Assembly: GCA_023957115.1 (NCBI GenBank) | Contig: JAMLHN010000009.1 | Span: 1 to 64,000 of the forward strand | Length of the DNA: 64,000 bases | Source: Thermomicrobiales bacterium | GTDB lineage: Bacteria; Chloroflexota; Chloroflexia; Thermomicrobiales; UBA6265 | Reading direction: 5' to 3' | Notes under the pieces: generated by a model | Seen by the model: only the letters and a program-made list of their open reading frames with translations | What the model was told of the DNA's origin: nothing | The model's database searches: none | Position numbers and translations under genes: made by a program | In this document: positions 27,557 through 35,888 of the stretch, in pieces | Position numbering within the stretch: the first letter of the stretch is position 1 | Layout: every line of letters begins with the position of its first letter

Positions 27557-27585
27557 TTGCCGGTATAGAACAAATGTTCTATACT
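27557..27585 (+). promoter_or_regulatory. SOS promoter with LexA box in the spacer
   Basis: A sigma-70-type promoter, TTGCCG (27557-27562) and TATACT (27580-27585), with an ideal 17-base spacer. A near-perfect palindrome at 27563-27584, GTATAGAACA-AA-TGTTCTATAC, fills that spacer. It contains GAAC-N4-GTTC, the core of Gram-positive-type LexA boxes. LexA bound here would block RNA polymerase, so imuB and the genes behind it should be DNA-damage inducible. The rest of the 311-base gap (27362-27672) holds no supported gene; the start codon of imuB is about 80 bases past the predicted transcription start. Confidence 0.88.
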
Positions 27586-27672
27586 CTGGGAAGAATCAAT
27601 CTTCCTACCCGCGTTAAGACGGCGAGCCCGCACTCTCGTTCGGTGCTTCGACGTGCCTTCGGGAGATGCCTT

Positions 27673-28860
27673 ATGCCGATTGCCGCCCTCATCATTCCGC
27701 ACTTTGCACTACGCATGTCCCTGCTCGACCAACCCGAGCTCGATGGTCTTCCCCTCGTCCTCACCTCTCCACCCAACAGCCGTACCGTCGTCAACGATTG
27801 CACACCCGAGGCTACCCGCCAAGGCGTTCGCCCGGGGATGCTTCTGCGCGAGGTCACCGCACTTTGTCCCGATGCGGTCTTCATCGAACCCAATCCCGTT
27901 CGGGAAGCAACCGCCTTCGAAGAGATCCTGCGCTCGCTGGAAACGTTCAGTCCATCGATCGAGATAGGGCCACCGGGATGCTGCTATGTCGATCTTCACG
28001 GCCTCCAACGGCACGATGCCTCTCCGGAAGCCGGAGCGGTACGCCTCCTGCGATTGATTCCTCCCGTGCTGCGACCGCGGGCTGGAATCGCGCCGGGCAA
28101 GTTCGCCGCGCTGTGTGCGGCCCGGAAAGCGCACCCCGGCAGCACCTTTTTGATCGCCGAAGATGTCGTGATGCCCTTCCTGGCCGATTTGCCAGTCTCC
28201 TGGCTACCGGTCGAACCAAAAACCCTTACTCAGATGGAGCGTCTGGGATTGCGCACCATGGGCGACGTGGCTGCTTTGCCGATGACCGCCATGCAGGCAC
28301 GTTTTGGCAAGGAGGGGCGACGCGCCTGGGAGCTTTCCAACGGCCAGGACGATCTGACCGTCGTCCCGATCCAGCGTCCAGAAAGCGTGATCGAGGGAAT
28401 CACACTCCCGGCTCCCTCGACCAGTCGGGGGATGCTGCTTCTGGGAATCGAGCAGCTCGTACGACGTGCGTTCAAACGGCCCGAGCTCCGGCACCGGAAT
28501 GTGCGGCAGGCTCAGCTCCATGTCCTGATCGAGGAAGGCCGCTCGTGGGAGAAATCGTTCAGCTTCCGGGAACCGGCCGGGGCCGAACGGATCGTCGAGA
28601 TCCTCTCCCACCGGTTACAGGACCTGGAGCTGCAAGGAGCTGTCGAACGGATCGTGCTCCATCTCATCGGGCTGGTCGAGGAAACCACCCGCCAGCAGCT
28701 TTTGCCCTTTCTCAAACCCAAACGGGTTGCGCCCATCAGTCAGGCCATCCACCAGCTCAAACAACGGTATGACGATTCCCCGCTCTATCGCGTTGTGGAG
28801 ATCGAACCATGGTCAAGGATCCCGGAACGAAGATACGCCCTCATCGATTGCGACCTCTGA
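27673..28860 (+). CDS. imuB: ImuB-like Y-family DNA polymerase
   Basis: A 395-residue Y-family polymerase homologue of the ImuB type. The first catalytic motif position reads ALIIPHFALRMSLLD, with no Asp at the usual site, and the SIDE motif is replaced by SIEIGPPGCCYVDL. It is therefore probably a catalytically dead accessory subunit that links DnaE2 to the clamp, as ImuB does. The helix-hairpin-helix-like MERLGLRTMGDVAALP and little-finger region follow. ATG 27673 has GGGAG upstream. It leads the SOS cassette imuB, DUF6504-like gene, dnaE2. No imuA is adjacent. Confidence 0.88.
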   Translation: MPIAALIIPHFALRMSLLDQPELDGLPLVLTSPPNSRTVVNDCTPEATRQGVRPGMLLREVTALCPDAVFIEPNPVREATAFEEILRSLETFSPSIEIGPPGCCYVDLHGLQRHDASPEAGAVRLLRLIPPVLRPRAGIAPGKFAALCAARKAHPGSTFLIAEDVVMPFLADLPVSWLPVEPKTLTQMERLGLRTMGDVAALPMTAMQARFGKEGRRAWELSNGQDDLTVVPIQRPESVIEGITLPAPSTSRGMLLLGIEQLVRRAFKRPELRHRNVRQAQLHVLIEEGRSWEKSFSFREPAGAERIVEILSHRLQDLELQGAVERIVLHLIGLVEETTRQQLLPFLKPKRVAPISQAIHQLKQRYDDSPLYRVVEIEPWSRIPERRYALIDCDL

Positions 28861-28862
28861 AC

Positions 28863-29093
28863 ATGCCTCGCGCAGTCACGGTAGAAACCGCGCGCGACCG
28901 CCCGGTTGCCCTGACAGATAAGCAGGGAGCGCGAGTCGAGATCTCCGCTATCGAGGAAGAATGGTTGATCGACGACGAATGGTGGCGCGATCACCTGCAA
29001 CGGCACTACTTCCGGGTGCGCCTACCGCATGGCCCGACACGGACGGTGTTCCTGGATGGTGAGTCGGGGAATTGGTTCGAGCAGTCGTATTGA
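28863..29093 (+). CDS. Small DUF6504-like protein of the mutagenesis cassette
   Basis: A 76-residue protein starting two bases after the imuB stop. It is rich in aromatic and acidic residues (IEEEWLIDDEWWRDHLQRHY, VFLDGESGNWFEQSY) and has no hydrophobic segment. Its size, position beside a Y-family polymerase gene and Trp pattern recall the DUF6504 family found next to such genes in actinobacteria, from memory. Function is unknown; a structural or regulatory part in ImuB/DnaE2 mutagenesis is inferred from context only. Confidence 0.65.
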   Translation: MPRAVTVETARDRPVALTDKQGARVEISAIEEEWLIDDEWWRDHLQRHYFRVRLPHGPTRTVFLDGESGNWFEQSY

Positions 29094-29139
29094 ATCGATG
29101 AATGCCGTCGCATTGCCAGAGGTGATGGGGTGTTCTGGC

Positions 29140-29252
29140 TGGGGTTTCACCCTTGGCAGTGAAACCAAGCCAAGGCCTGATTTTGGGCCAGGTTATCGAC
29201 TCGCCCCCAACCCCACTCCCTCTGGGGAGCGGGGAACTCGCAACCGAACGGT
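29140..29252 (+). other. Structured gap before dnaE2
   Basis: The gap between the small gene and dnaE2 can form several stem-loops: GGTTTCAC with GTGAAACC (29143-29166), CCTTGG with CCAAGG across it, GGCC-N7-GGGCC nearby, and a C-rich/G-rich pair (cccc...ctctggggagcgggg) ending just before the dnaE2 start. The overlapping first two could be alternative structures. It may be an attenuator or merely a processed spacer. Confidence 0.4.
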
Positions 29253-29270
29253 TTGCATCCAGTTCGAACT

Positions 29271-30581
29271 ATGCAAAACGAGTACGTAGAGCTTCATCTG
29301 CATACCGCGTTTTCCTTTCTCGACGGAGCTTCCCTCTCCGAGGATCTGATCGGGCGCGCCAAAGAGCTGGGGTATTCCGCCCTGGCCGTCACCGATCACG
29401 ACGGCATCTATGGATCGATGGATTTCGCCAAGCAGGCGGATGCAGCCGAAATCTTCCCGATCACCGGCGTCGAGATGACGCTGACCGATGAATCGCACCT
29501 GACACTGCTGGCCGAAAGCCGCATCGGCTATGCCAATCTCTGCAAGCTGATCACCGAAGCGCACCGGCTTCCTCCCGGCGCTCCTATCCAACGATTGACT
29601 TTCTCAGCCGATGATCAGGACGGCGGACTCGATCTCTCCTTGCGTGGTATTGGCAAACCGCAACCCTACTATCGCCCCGAAGACCGTATTCCCCGGCTCG
29701 ATCCGGAGCTGCTGGCCACACACAGCGAAGGGGTCATCTTGCTAACCGGTTGCCGGATGGGGCGTCTCTCCCAGCTTGTCGATGCCGGCGACCTTCCCGC
29801 CGCCCGTGCAGTGCTGGAGCAATACATTGCCTGGATGGGTCGCGATTCGGTGTTCGTCGAGCTCCAGCACAACAAGGTCTATGGGGACGTGCCGCGGATC
29901 CGTCGCCTGGTGCGATTAGCGAACGAGATGGAGGTGGGCTATGTAGCCACCGGGAATGTCCACTATCACATCCCCGACCGCCACCGGTTGCAGGATGTGC
30001 TGGTCGCCATCCATCACCGCACCACGCTCGACAATTCTCATCAGCTCCGGCGTCCGAACAGCGAGTTCTATCTTCGCTCAGCCGAGGAAGCGGCCGCGTT
30101 GTTCGCGGAATGGCCGTCGTCGCTAACGGCAACAGTTGAGATTGCGAACCGCTGCCGGGGGTTCAATTTGGCCCACGATCTGGAGTACATCTTTCCTGAT
30201 TATCCGGTGGAGGACGGCTCGAATCCAGATGCCCTCCTACGCGAAGTCTGTTACCGGGAACTCTCTGTACGATACACACACAACGAAAAGGAAGAAATCC
30301 GGCAGCTCGAGTCGCAAGCGATCGAACGGCTCGATGAAGAGCTCGGCATCATTGCCAAACACAAGCTGGCCGGGTTCTTTCTGCTCTATCGCGATCTCCT
30401 GATCCTGGCAGCCGACATTGCGCTCGAGGTGCGCGGCAGGAAGAGTCCGCGGACCATCGCCAATCTGCCACCGGGACGCGGGCGCGGCTCCTCCGTGAGC
30501 TCGATCGTTTGCTATCTGATCGGGCTCTCGCATGTCGATCCGGTTCAGCACAAGCTCTTTCTTCGGTCGCTTTCTCAATGA
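29271..30581 (+). CDS. dnaE2: Error-prone DNA polymerase DnaE2, N-terminal part (frameshifted)
   Basis: The first 430 or so residues of DnaE2, the error-prone C-family polymerase for damage-induced mutagenesis. It holds the PHP domain (YVELHLHTAFSFLDGASLSE, ALAVTDHDGIYGSMDF) and the start of the palm, GRGRGSSVSSIVCYLIGLSHVD. The frame is lost at the T-run 30558-30560: dropping one T turns HKLFLRSLSQ-stop into HKLFFGRFLNEEL and joins the next frame. The repaired protein would be 1149 residues, normal for DnaE2. The start is ATG 29271. It is under the SOS promoter of imuB. Confidence 0.88.
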   Translation: MQNEYVELHLHTAFSFLDGASLSEDLIGRAKELGYSALAVTDHDGIYGSMDFAKQADAAEIFPITGVEMTLTDESHLTLLAESRIGYANLCKLITEAHRLPPGAPIQRLTFSADDQDGGLDLSLRGIGKPQPYYRPEDRIPRLDPELLATHSEGVILLTGCRMGRLSQLVDAGDLPAARAVLEQYIAWMGRDSVFVELQHNKVYGDVPRIRRLVRLANEMEVGYVATGNVHYHIPDRHRLQDVLVAIHHRTTLDNSHQLRRPNSEFYLRSAEEAAALFAEWPSSLTATVEIANRCRGFNLAHDLEYIFPDYPVEDGSNPDALLREVCYRELSVRYTHNEKEEIRQLESQAIERLDEELGIIAKHKLAGFFLLYRDLLILAADIALEVRGRKSPRTIANLPPGRGRGSSVSSIVCYLIGLSHVDPVQHKLFLRSLSQ

Positions 30582-32721
30582 AGAGCTCTATTCCATTCCG
30601 GATATCGATCTGGACTTTCCACGCGAAATCCGGGAACGATTGATCGAGCGCGTCTACGAACGCTATGGCCATGACCATGTGGGGCTCGTCTGTGCCTTCG
30701 CCACCTACCGGCTGCGCAGTGCAGTGCGCGATGTCGGCAAAGCGCTTGGTCTTCCCCTCCCCGATCTCGACAAGATCGCCAAATTGAGCGAACCCCGGTC
30801 CGTCAAAGAGCTCGGCAAGGAGCTCGACCGCATTCCCGGATACGCGAGTCGCAAGGATGCTCCCCCCTGGTGTTATCTCATCGAGCTGGCCGAGCAGCTC
30901 AGCCACTTCCCTCGGCACATCACCCAGCATGTCGGCGGCATGATCATCTCCTCACAACCGTTGACGGAGCTCATGCCGCTCCAACCGGCCGCCATGCAGG
31001 GCCGGGTGCTCTGCCAGTGGGACAAAGACTCCTGCGAGGATGTGCGCGCGGTAAAGATCGATTTCCTGGCGCTGGGGATGCTCTCGCTGGTGGAAGAGTG
31101 TATGGAGCTGATCGCCAAGGCAGGCAAGAACGCCGTTGACCTGAGCCGGATCGATTTCGAAGACAAAAAGATCTACGACATGATCGACGCGGGCGACACC
31201 ATTGGCGTTTTCCAGATCGAAAGTCGAGCACAGATCCAAATGCTGCCACGCACCCGGCCGCAGAAGCTGGAAGACTTGGTGGTGCAGGTTGCCATCGTCC
31301 GCCCTGGGCCGATCGTTGGAGGGGCGGTCAAACCCTACGTCGCGTATCGACAGGAGATGCGGGATCAAGAACGGAAACAGCAGGAAGAGCGGACCAGCTT
31401 TCTTCCGATAGAACCCCAATACGACCATGATGACCTCAGGGGTGTTCTGGCAGATACCCATGGAGTGATTCTCTATCAGGAGCAAGTGGTGCAGGTTGCA
31501 ATGGTTCTGGCGGGCTTTACTGCCGGTCAGGCCGATAACCTGCGTCGCGCGATGACCCGCAAACGCTCAGAAGAAGCGATGGCAACGATGTGGGTCGACT
31601 TCCGCAATGGAGCAAAAGCGCGCGGAGTGAGCTATGAGATCGCCAAAACCGTCTTCAAGAAGCTGAGCGGGTTTGCCAGCTACGGGTTCCCGAAAGCACA
31701 TGCAGTTGCATTTGCTGTGCTGGCCTATCAGTCGTGTTGGCTGAAGTATTACTACCCGGCCGAATTCACCTGCGCGTTACTCAACAATCAACCGATGGGC
31801 TTCTATCCCAATCATGTGCTGATCAACGACGCCAAGCGGCATGGGTTGTTGGTGTTCGAGCCCGATATCGAGCTGAGCTCGCTGCGTTGCACAGTCGAGC
31901 GTTTCGGCGAGCAGGAAGCAGTCCGGATCGGCATTGGCTATGTCAAGGGCATGAGTGAGGAAACCGCCCGCCATGTCGTGCTGGAGCGGATCGCGCACGG
32001 TCCGTATCGCTCGCTGGCCGATTTCATCCGGCGAGTGCCGCTCACACTGGAAGCAGTCGAGAATCTGATCATGGTCGGCGCTTTCGAACGCTTCGGTATC
32101 GGCCGGCGGGAAGCGCTCTGGATGGCCGGGCTCTTCATTCCCTCTCGTAAGATCGGGGTATCGAAGAAGGCCGAGTCTGGGCGCCAGCTCGCATTGCCAC
32201 TTCCGGTCGAGCAGGATCAAGTCGAGTTGCGGCCGATGGGCGCTTGGGAGCAAATGACCGCCGATTACGCCATTATCGGTATGTCTCCACGCTATCACCC
32301 GCTTGGCTTGCTGCGGGGGCGATTACCGAAGCATTTGGTCAAATCTACCGATCTCGGAAAGCTACGAAGCGGCACCATCGTCGAACTAGCCGGGCTGGTT
32401 GTCTGCCGGCAACGCCCCGGAACCGCCAATGGGATTACGTTCCTATTGCTGGAAGACGAGGTGGGGCTGGTCAATGTCATCGTCTCGGTCGAGCTCTACA
32501 AGCAGAGGCGCACCCTGGTGCGCTCCGAACCGTTCATCCTGGTCAGAGGGAAGCTGCAGATACAGCAGGAGGTGATCAACGTCATTGCACATGAGATCCG
32601 GGAGCTCGAAGGCGCTCGCGCAGATTTTCACACACCAGATCTCAGCTCGATGGAGGATATCTTCGAGACTCCTGCCACCCAACCTCGCAAGCTGGAACCC
32701 GCCTCGCACAACTACCATTGA
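30559..32721 (+). CDS. dnaE2: Error-prone DNA polymerase DnaE2, C-terminal part
   Basis: The rest of DnaE2 in a second frame, entered at 30559. It contains the catalytic palm motif IPDIDLDFPREIRERLIERV, the polymerase core (DTIGVFQIESRAQIQMLPRT, VVQVAIVRPGPIVGGAV), the finger and beta-binding region ASYGFPKAHAVAFAVLAYQS, and a C-terminal OB fold (GLVVCRQRPGTANGITFLLL). All conserved blocks are intact, so the only damage to the gene is the single-base frame break. It is either an assembly error, a recent mutation, or an unusual +1 slippage site (CUU followed by the codon CGG). Confidence 0.88.
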   Translation, partial: FFGRFLNEELYSIPDIDLDFPREIRERLIERVYERYGHDHVGLVCAFATYRLRSAVRDVGKALGLPLPDLDKIAKLSEPRSVKELGKELDRIPGYASRKDAPPWCYLIELAEQLSHFPRHITQHVGGMIISSQPLTELMPLQPAAMQGRVLCQWDKDSCEDVRAVKIDFLALGMLSLVEECMELIAKAGKNAVDLSRIDFEDKKIYDMIDAGDTIGVFQIESRAQIQMLPRTRPQKLEDLVVQVAIVRPGPIVGGAVKPYVAYRQEMRDQERKQQEERTSFLPIEPQYDHDDLRGVLADTHGVILYQEQVVQVAMVLAGFTAGQADNLRRAMTRKRSEEAMATMWVDFRNGAKARGVSYEIAKTVFKKLSGFASYGFPKAHAVAFAVLAYQSCWLKYYYPAEFTCALLNNQPMGFYPNHVLINDAKRHGLLVFEPDIELSSLRCTVERFGEQEAVRIGIGYVKGMSEETARHVVLERIAHGPYRSLADFIRRVPLTLEAVENLIMVGAFERFGIGRREALWMAGLFIPSRKIGVSKKAESGRQLALPLPVEQDQVELRPMGAWEQMTADYAIIGMSPRYHPLGLLRGRLPKHLVKSTDLGKLRSGTIVELAGLVVCRQRPGTANGITFLLLEDEVGLVNVIVSVELYKQRRTLVRSEPFILVRGKLQIQQEVINVIAHEIRELEGARADFHTPDLSSMEDIFETPATQPRKLEPASHNYH

Positions 32722-32754
32722 CTCGAAGGCCAGCGTTCTGCGAGCGTGCCCTCG

Positions 32755-33288
32755 CTACTCCTCACCGTCGACCGCGTATTCGTCCTTGGACAGTTCGTCT
32801 TCCGTCACCTGGAAAAGTGTCGAGCGATCCTCGACCCGGTCGACGAACAGGATGCCGTCGAGGTGGTCCACCTCGTGCTGAATCACACGCGCGAGATATC
32901 CACGTGCCTTGAGCCGGATATGTTTGTTGTCGAGATCGATCGCCTTGACGGTGATCGTTTCGGCCCGCGGGACCTCACCGACCCAACGAGGAATGCTCAA
33001 GCATCCTTCCTGACCGTAGACCTTGCCTTGCGACTTCACGATCTCCGGATCGATCAAAGTCAGGCGGACCTCCTCCTGCTCCTCTTCTTCGTCCTTCGGT
33101 ACATGCACCACGACGATTCGCCGCATCAGTCCAACCTGGGGCCCTGCCAGCCCGACCCCGGGGGCGGCATCCATCGTCTCGTGCATATCCGCCGCGATCT
33201 TACGCAAGCTCTCGTCGGCGTGCTTGATGCGAGTCGCCTTCTGGCGGAGTCGCGGATCGCCTTCCAGTACGATTTCCAGTCTTGCCAT
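32755..33288 (-). CDS. def: Peptide deformylase
   Basis: A 177-residue metalloenzyme that removes formyl groups from nascent proteins. All three family motifs are present: GVGLAGPQVG, EGCLSIPRWVG and the metal site QHEVDHLDG. The C-terminal tail is acidic and a little longer than usual, ending DEYAVDGEE. It lies downstream of priA on the same strand, with a 95-base gap. Confidence 0.96.
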   Translation of the reverse strand: MARLEIVLEGDPRLRQKATRIKHADESLRKIAADMHETMDAAPGVGLAGPQVGLMRRIVVVHVPKDEEEEQEEVRLTLIDPEIVKSQGKVYGQEGCLSIPRWVGEVPRAETITVKAIDLDNKHIRLKARGYLARVIQHEVDHLDGILFVDRVEDRSTLFQVTEDELSKDEYAVDGEE

Positions 33289-33383
33289 TTACCTCGTTCG
33301 TTTCATCTCATTCAGTCGCATCACCATAGGTGGTTCTTGATCGGTCCAGTATCGCCCACCAACGGTTCCGGCTCAATGCGAGC

Positions 33384-35846
33384 TCAGAGCAAGCTCTGGG
33401 GATCGACATCGATCGTCCAGGGCGGACGCAATGGAAGATTCGTCACCAATTCACCGAAACCAGCTATAGCCCCACGAACGATGACTTGCCATTGATACGT
33501 ATCTCGAATCTTGGCAACGAATGCCGGCGCCGGCCCGAACACCTCGGCATCGAACCCATTCGCCAGGATCACATCCTCGATTTCGGCGACAAGTCGCTCA
33601 CCGTCCTCACGGCATCTTTCCTCCGACTTGTCCCTGATTGCCAATCGAATCAACCGCGAGAAGGGCGGATATCCCTGCTGTGCCCGAAACTCGATCTCGC
33701 GCTCGTAGAAGGCCGCGTAATCGTGCCGGGCCGCCGCCTGGATCGCATAGTGCCGCGGCGTGTATGTCTGAACGACAACCTCTCCGGTCGAGGATCGCCG
33801 TCCCGCACGTCCGGCAACCTGGGTCAGGAGCTGAAACGTGCGTTCCGCCGAACGGAAGTCCGGGAGATAGAGCGCACTGTCCGCCTGCACCACCCCCACC
33901 GCGGTCACCCGCGGAAAATCCAATCCCTTGGCAACGATCTGGGTGCCAACCACGATATCGACATCGCCGCGCTGGATACGGCGGATGGTCGCATCGTATC
34001 CCCCCAGTCTCCGAATGGAATCCCGATCGACCCGCATCACCCGCGCGTCGGGAAAGAGACGTCCGACCTCGGCTTCGATGCGCTGGGTTCCAGCGCCGAA
34101 ATAGTCGAGCGGACCATCACATTCCGGACAACGTTGGATCGGGCGCATACCGAAACCACATCGATGACAAAGCAGCCGCTGCATATCCTTGTGGTAGACC
34201 AGTGGGATATCACAATGTGGGCAATCGACCGAGCGCGTGCAATTGCGACAGATGACGATGGTCGACATCCCGCGCCGGTTCAGGAGGACGATCGCCTGCT
34301 CGTCCCGCTCCAATGCCGATCCGATCAGCGCGTGCAACGGGGACGAAATGAGCGAGGCGCCGGTCGCTTTCACCTCGTGCCGCATGTCGACGATCTGAAC
34401 ACCGGGCATCGCCAGATCGCGCTCCCGGTACGGAGCATCGATTCCTCCCGGTGAAAACCCGATGCGCTCTGGCAATGTCACCAGCGTGAACGCACCAAGT
34501 TTGGCAGCATAGAACGATTCGATCGACGGCGTGGCGCTTCCCAGAATGAGCGAGCCGCCCCGGAGCTGGACGATCTTGTGGGCGAGCCGAATTGCCTGGT
34601 ATTTCGGAGCGGTGTCCTGCTTGTAGGCGGCGTCCTGCTCCTCGTCGATCATGATCGCGCCAAGCCGGGGCAACGGTGAGAAGAGCGCCGATCGGGGCCC
34701 GACGACGATGGGCCGCTCCCCGCGTGCAATGGCCAACCAGGTGGTATGCCGGTCCGATTCGCTCAACTCGGAATGGATCACGGCCACTTTGCCCGGAAAC
34801 CGCTCCTCGAACCGGCGCACGATTTGGGTGGCCAGGGCAATTTCGGGAACCAGCACGACCGCGCCCAGCTCGTTTCGAAGACACCAGGCGGCCGCCCGCA
34901 AATAGAGCTCGGTCTTCCCGCTACCGGTCACCCCATGGATCAGCATGGGCCGCGCGCTGCGCTGCACAAGCTGTCGTTCGATGACGTTCCAGGCTTCAGC
35001 CTGCATTTTCGATAGGAGCGGTGGCCGAGCGGGTTCGATTTCCCGCTCGAAGATGGAAACGGGAAGATCGACGATCTCCACCGCGCCCTTCTTTTCCAAT
35101 GCACGCAACGTTGGAAGGTCGATCCCTTCGGTTTCGACAAGCTCGCGATAGCGAAGCACGAGACCGGCATCCGATCGCGCCAGCCGGACCCGCCGCGCCA
35201 GCGCCTCCAGCGCAATCCGTTGTTTCACCGATCGACCGGCAAGCGATTCATTGACATCGAGCAGACGGACGAATCGTTCGGTTCGCTCCGCCGGAACCCG
35301 GTCGATGGTCCGTTCGTAGCGTTGGATCAGACCGGCGCGTTCCAGATCGCGTACGACCGAGGTCAGCCTGCTTCCCGTCTTTTGCCGGGCCTCGTCGAGC
35401 GACACATTCGACCGAGCCTGCACTAGCTCGACCACACTCCGTTGCAAATCGGTCAGATTTGCGAACTCTGGCTCAGACGCACCCAGCCGCAGCCAGGTCT
35501 CTGCCTCATGGGTCTCACCGGGAGGAAGAAACGGCGCGGCAGCGTCGAAGAAGGTGCAGCGGGTCGTGGTCGCCATCCATTCTGCGACCTCCATCGTCCA
35601 GTCCGGCAGGCAGTAGCGCGGCTCGACAATCGAATCGACGGCGCGAAGCTCGAACTCCGGTTCGGCATCATGCAGCCGCACCACGACCGCGCTTTCCAGG
35701 CGTCGGCGCAAGGGCACCCAGACCACCTGGCCAACCTCGAGCTGACCACGCAGCCCCTCCGGGATCAGGTAGGTAAAGATCCCGTCACCGGTCGCGGCAA
35801 TCGAGGGAGTCGCAATATCGGCATATGGCAACGCGTCATTCGTCAT
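33384..35846 (-). CDS. priA: Primosomal replication helicase PriA
   Basis: An 820-residue PriA, the 3'-5' helicase that restarts stalled forks. The N-terminal 3'BD domain opens PYADIATPSIAATGDGIFTY. The helicase core has Walker A GVTGSGKTELYLRAA, motif II IMIDEEQDAAYKQ, and later VGTQIVAKGLDFPRVTAVGV and QVAGRAGRRSSTGEVVVQT. The zinc-binding cysteines are complete (CRNCTRSVDCPHC and CHRCGFG...CPECDG). Motif II reads DEEQ, not the usual DEEH. The ATG at 35846 has no good ribosome binding site. Confidence 0.95.
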   Translation of the reverse strand: MTNDALPYADIATPSIAATGDGIFTYLIPEGLRGQLEVGQVVWVPLRRRLESAVVVRLHDAEPEFELRAVDSIVEPRYCLPDWTMEVAEWMATTTRCTFFDAAAPFLPPGETHEAETWLRLGASEPEFANLTDLQRSVVELVQARSNVSLDEARQKTGSRLTSVVRDLERAGLIQRYERTIDRVPAERTERFVRLLDVNESLAGRSVKQRIALEALARRVRLARSDAGLVLRYRELVETEGIDLPTLRALEKKGAVEIVDLPVSIFEREIEPARPPLLSKMQAEAWNVIERQLVQRSARPMLIHGVTGSGKTELYLRAAAWCLRNELGAVVLVPEIALATQIVRRFEERFPGKVAVIHSELSESDRHTTWLAIARGERPIVVGPRSALFSPLPRLGAIMIDEEQDAAYKQDTAPKYQAIRLAHKIVQLRGGSLILGSATPSIESFYAAKLGAFTLVTLPERIGFSPGGIDAPYRERDLAMPGVQIVDMRHEVKATGASLISSPLHALIGSALERDEQAIVLLNRRGMSTIVICRNCTRSVDCPHCDIPLVYHKDMQRLLCHRCGFGMRPIQRCPECDGPLDYFGAGTQRIEAEVGRLFPDARVMRVDRDSIRRLGGYDATIRRIQRGDVDIVVGTQIVAKGLDFPRVTAVGVVQADSALYLPDFRSAERTFQLLTQVAGRAGRRSSTGEVVVQTYTPRHYAIQAAARHDYAAFYEREIEFRAQQGYPPFSRLIRLAIRDKSEERCREDGERLVAEIEDVILANGFDAEVFGPAPAFVAKIRDTYQWQVIVRGAIAGFGELVTNLPLRPPWTIDVDPQSLL

Positions 35847-35888
35847 GGATGGAGGCTACACCCGCACCAGCCTTCAGAACAAACGTTC

